Below, piece by piece: positions 62,442 to 64,000 of a DNA stretch of 64,000 nt; position 1 is the first letter of the stretch; each line of letters begins with the position of its first letter. The position numbers and the translations under genes are program-made. The notes beneath the pieces are model-generated. The model did not search any database and was not told the origin of the DNA. It worked only from the letters and a program-made list of their open reading frames with translations. The stretch is from Bradyrhizobium sp. Ec3.3 (GTDB lineage: Bacteria > Pseudomonadota > Alphaproteobacteria > Rhizobiales > Xanthobacteraceae), in NCBI RefSeq assembly GCF_000472925.1, contig NZ_AXAS01000034.1, positions 1 to 64,000 on the forward strand. Reading direction: 5' to 3'.

Positions 62442-63329
62442 ATGGTTCCCAACACCAAGCCCGTCAGCCATTCGAGGACATGGACATTCTTCCGAGGCGA
62501 GTGGCACGAGGGCAATTTGCCGATCATGGGGCCACGCACCCATGGGCTCTGGCTCGCCTCGACAGTGTTCGATGGCGCGCGCGCCTTCGAAGGCGTCATG
62601 CCCGACCTCGATCGTCATTGCGCCCGCGTCAATCAATCCGCACTCAATTTCGGGCTCAAGCCGATCGTCGATCTCGGCACGTGGCTCGGACTGGCGCGTC
62701 AAGGTATCGCCCGTTTCCCGGCCAATGCCGAACTCTACATCCGCCCGATGTACTGGCCGCAGAACGGCATCGGCGGCGGTGTGCTGTTCGATCCGGAAAC
62801 GACGGACTGGTGCCTTTGCATCTACGAATCGCCGATCCCGGCGCCTGTCGGCAGCGCGATTACGCTGTCGCCGTTCCGCAGACCGACCGCCGAATGCGCG
62901 CCGGCCGACGTCAAGGCCTCCTGCCTTTACCCGAACAGCTCCCGTGCGCTCAGGGAGGCTGCCTCGCGCGGCTTCCAGAATTGCCTGATGCTGGACATGC
63001 TCGGTAACGTTGCGGAATTCGGCAATTCCAACGTGTTCATGGCGAAAGCAGGCGTTGTCTATACGCCGGCGCCGAATGGCACCTTCCTGAACGGAATCAC
63101 GCGGCAGCGCGTCATCGAGCTTTTGCGCGGCGACGGTATCACGGTGATAGAGGCGACGTTACGCTATGCCGATTTCGTTACTGCGGACGAGATCTTCTCG
63201 ACCGGCAATTTCGCCAAGGTCGCGCCCGTGATCCGGATCGACGACCGGCAACTCTCGCCCGGGCGCTTTTATGCGCGTGCAAGAAAGCTGTATTGGGATT
63301 TCGCACACGGGGTGAAGCTTGCGGCGTGA
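62442..63329 (+). CDS. Class IV PLP aminotransferase, branched-chain-type (copy 2)
   Basis: The 295-residue protein differs from copy 1 at about seven positions by eye (for example MVPNTKP for MVPNAKP, FEGV for FAGV). The PLP lysine region (DVKASCLYPNSSRALREA) and AEFGNSNVFM are unchanged, so both copies should be active. The Glu in FEGV matches the usual FEG motif of the family better than the Ala in copy 1. It has the same ribosome binding site. It stands apart from the carrier-protein operon here. Confidence 0.9.
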   Translation: MVPNTKPVSHSRTWTFFRGEWHEGNLPIMGPRTHGLWLASTVFDGARAFEGVMPDLDRHCARVNQSALNFGLKPIVDLGTWLGLARQGIARFPANAELYIRPMYWPQNGIGGGVLFDPETTDWCLCIYESPIPAPVGSAITLSPFRRPTAECAPADVKASCLYPNSSRALREAASRGFQNCLMLDMLGNVAEFGNSNVFMAKAGVVYTPAPNGTFLNGITRQRVIELLRGDGITVIEATLRYADFVTADEIFSTGNFAKVAPVIRIDDRQLSPGRFYARARKLYWDFAHGVKLAA

Positions 63330-63438
63330 GGGCTTTCCGCTGGTCCTTTGATGGTGCAGTGCGATGGGGCTTGCGAGCCGCTCGCGGACCGATCAGGATG
63401 AGCGCGCGACTGCAGGCATTCCAAACCGGAAAATGATG

Positions 63439-63654
63439 ATGCGAACACTCATTCCGCTCTGTGCCGCCCTGGTCTGCTTCTCGGCAGCGATGACTCTGAG
63501 CTCATCCAACGCGAATGCGGTGTTCTGGCGCGGCCTGACCGCGCCAACCGATATCGACTATCATGGATTCTTCATCATCAAGGAGCCTCCACCGAGCTCA
63601 TGTCAGTGGATACGGGTGAGCGGCGGCTATTACGTCCGACAGTGCGTGTACTAA
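63439..63654 (+). CDS. Small secreted protein (copy 3 of 3)
   Basis: The 71-residue protein has a signal peptide (RTLIPLCAALVCFSAAMTLS) and mature part VFWRGLTAPTDIDYHGFFII, then QWIRVSGGYYVRQCVY. It differs from copy 2 by about seven residues, including a gained Cys (SSCQW), which leaves two Cys in the mature part. ATG repeats at 63433 and 63436 give alternative starts. Function unknown. Confidence 0.7.
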   Translation: MRTLIPLCAALVCFSAAMTLSSSNANAVFWRGLTAPTDIDYHGFFIIKEPPPSSCQWIRVSGGYYVRQCVY

Positions 63655-63903
63655 TGCGATCCGCTCCCGCATCGAACCTATCGTCCCCCTATGGGGCGGC
63701 ACGATCGCCTTTGGCGCTGACGTCGGTGTGCAAAAAAGGGTACTCCGGACGTAAGCGTCGGCATGGGGGCCTCCTGAAAAGCATTGTCGTCTCCAACACG
63801 CACCCACGCAATTCGCTCGGCACAAAGGTCACGCCCGAGACCACACGGATGCGTCCTGCACTTCCGACCCCAGGGCCCTGGCCGCAAGGCGCAGGTGCCG
63901 GGA

Positions 63904-64000
63904 ATGATCGCTCCTGACGTCGATCCGCACGCTTGGCTGACACAGACTCTCGAACGGATCGTCGCTCAGGGCTGGCCGATCTCAGATCGACGCGCTCATG
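63904..64000 (+). pseudogene. IS66 tnpC C-terminal relic, runs off the right edge
   Basis: It reads DVDPHAWLTQTLERIVAQGW followed, one base out of frame, by IDALM. This matches the C-terminus of IS66 TnpC (DIDPQAWLADILARLPDHP in the element at 23387). The 5' part is missing. Confidence 0.65.

Larger units (their letters stand above)
62364..63654 (+). repeat. Direct repeat, copy 2 (GNAT tail + aminotransferase + secreted-protein gene)
   Basis: It matches 47204-48290 over its first 1.1 kb and, beyond that, the secreted-protein gene at 48950-49165. This copy keeps the aminotransferase and secreted-protein genes in one uninterrupted block, so it may be closer to the ancestral layout. Confidence 0.88.

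Noticed and set aside
1..64000. Nod boxes, type III secretion (tts) boxes, nif/fix genes
   Set aside because: No recognisable matches were seen by eye, so there is no direct sign that this is a symbiosis island.

Overview
The window looks like a chromosomal accessory region of a Bradyrhizobium-type alphaproteobacterium. Supporting signs are high-GC coding sequence, IS66/IS3/IS21/IS1182 transposases, a YqaJ/ERF recombination module of a kind common in rhizobial genomes, and an amino acid:[carrier protein] ligase whose residues line up one-for-one with those described for Bradyrhizobium Bll0957. No rRNA, tRNA or CRISPR array was seen. Species assignment is inference.

Part 1 (about 1-36 kb) is a surface-polysaccharide locus broken up by decayed insertion sequences. 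It encodes an MBOAT O-acyltransferase with an SGNH partner, a DUF354 protein, a Gfo/Idh oxidoreductase, a TIM-barrel-like unknown, two NodB-fold deacetylase-type proteins, three GT4 glycosyltransferases, an AsnB-type amidotransferase, a fused WecB-WecC enzyme (UDP-GlcNAc to UDP-ManNAcA), a Wzx flippase, a methyltransferase, a Wzy-like polymerase/ligase, a lyase-like protein and a Wzz-like protein. The likely product is an exopolysaccharide or capsule containing ManNAcA, possibly amidated. Relics of a WecG/TagA glycosyltransferase, a priming sugar transferase and nucleotide-sugar dehydrogenases show gene loss. A short conserved element recurs in at least eight intergenic places, often 70-100 bp before a gene start. 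Two NarL/FixJ-type regulators close this part; one has a degenerate receiver domain.

Part 2 (about 36.5-54.6 kb) is the most unusual region: a carrier-protein-based amino-acid pathway. A minus-strand operon (ACP2, FATP-like acyl ligase, ACP1, second ANL ligase, SDR) diverges from a plus-strand operon (acyl-CoA dehydrogenase, amino acid:carrier protein ligase, MetY-like PLP enzyme, MetA-like acyltransferase, GNAT, class IV aminotransferase). A short distance away lies a minus-strand set: a GNAT paralogue with a frameshift, a single-chain ANL-ACP-GNAT fusion and a CMD/AhpD-like protein. I infer a pathway that loads an amino acid on a carrier protein, oxidises or acylates it, and makes a homoserine-derived non-protein amino acid or peptide-like product.

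Part 3 (about 54.6-64 kb) holds a decayed sugar transferase, an IS1182 element with a frameshift, a YqaJ exonuclease + ERF/DUF968 annealing-protein operon with a divergent XRE regulator and a clear palindromic operator, PIN-toxin and XRE relics, two members of a conserved rhizobial hypothetical family, and a second near-identical copy of the aminotransferase plus small secreted protein module from Part 2. The window ends inside an IS66 transposase relic.
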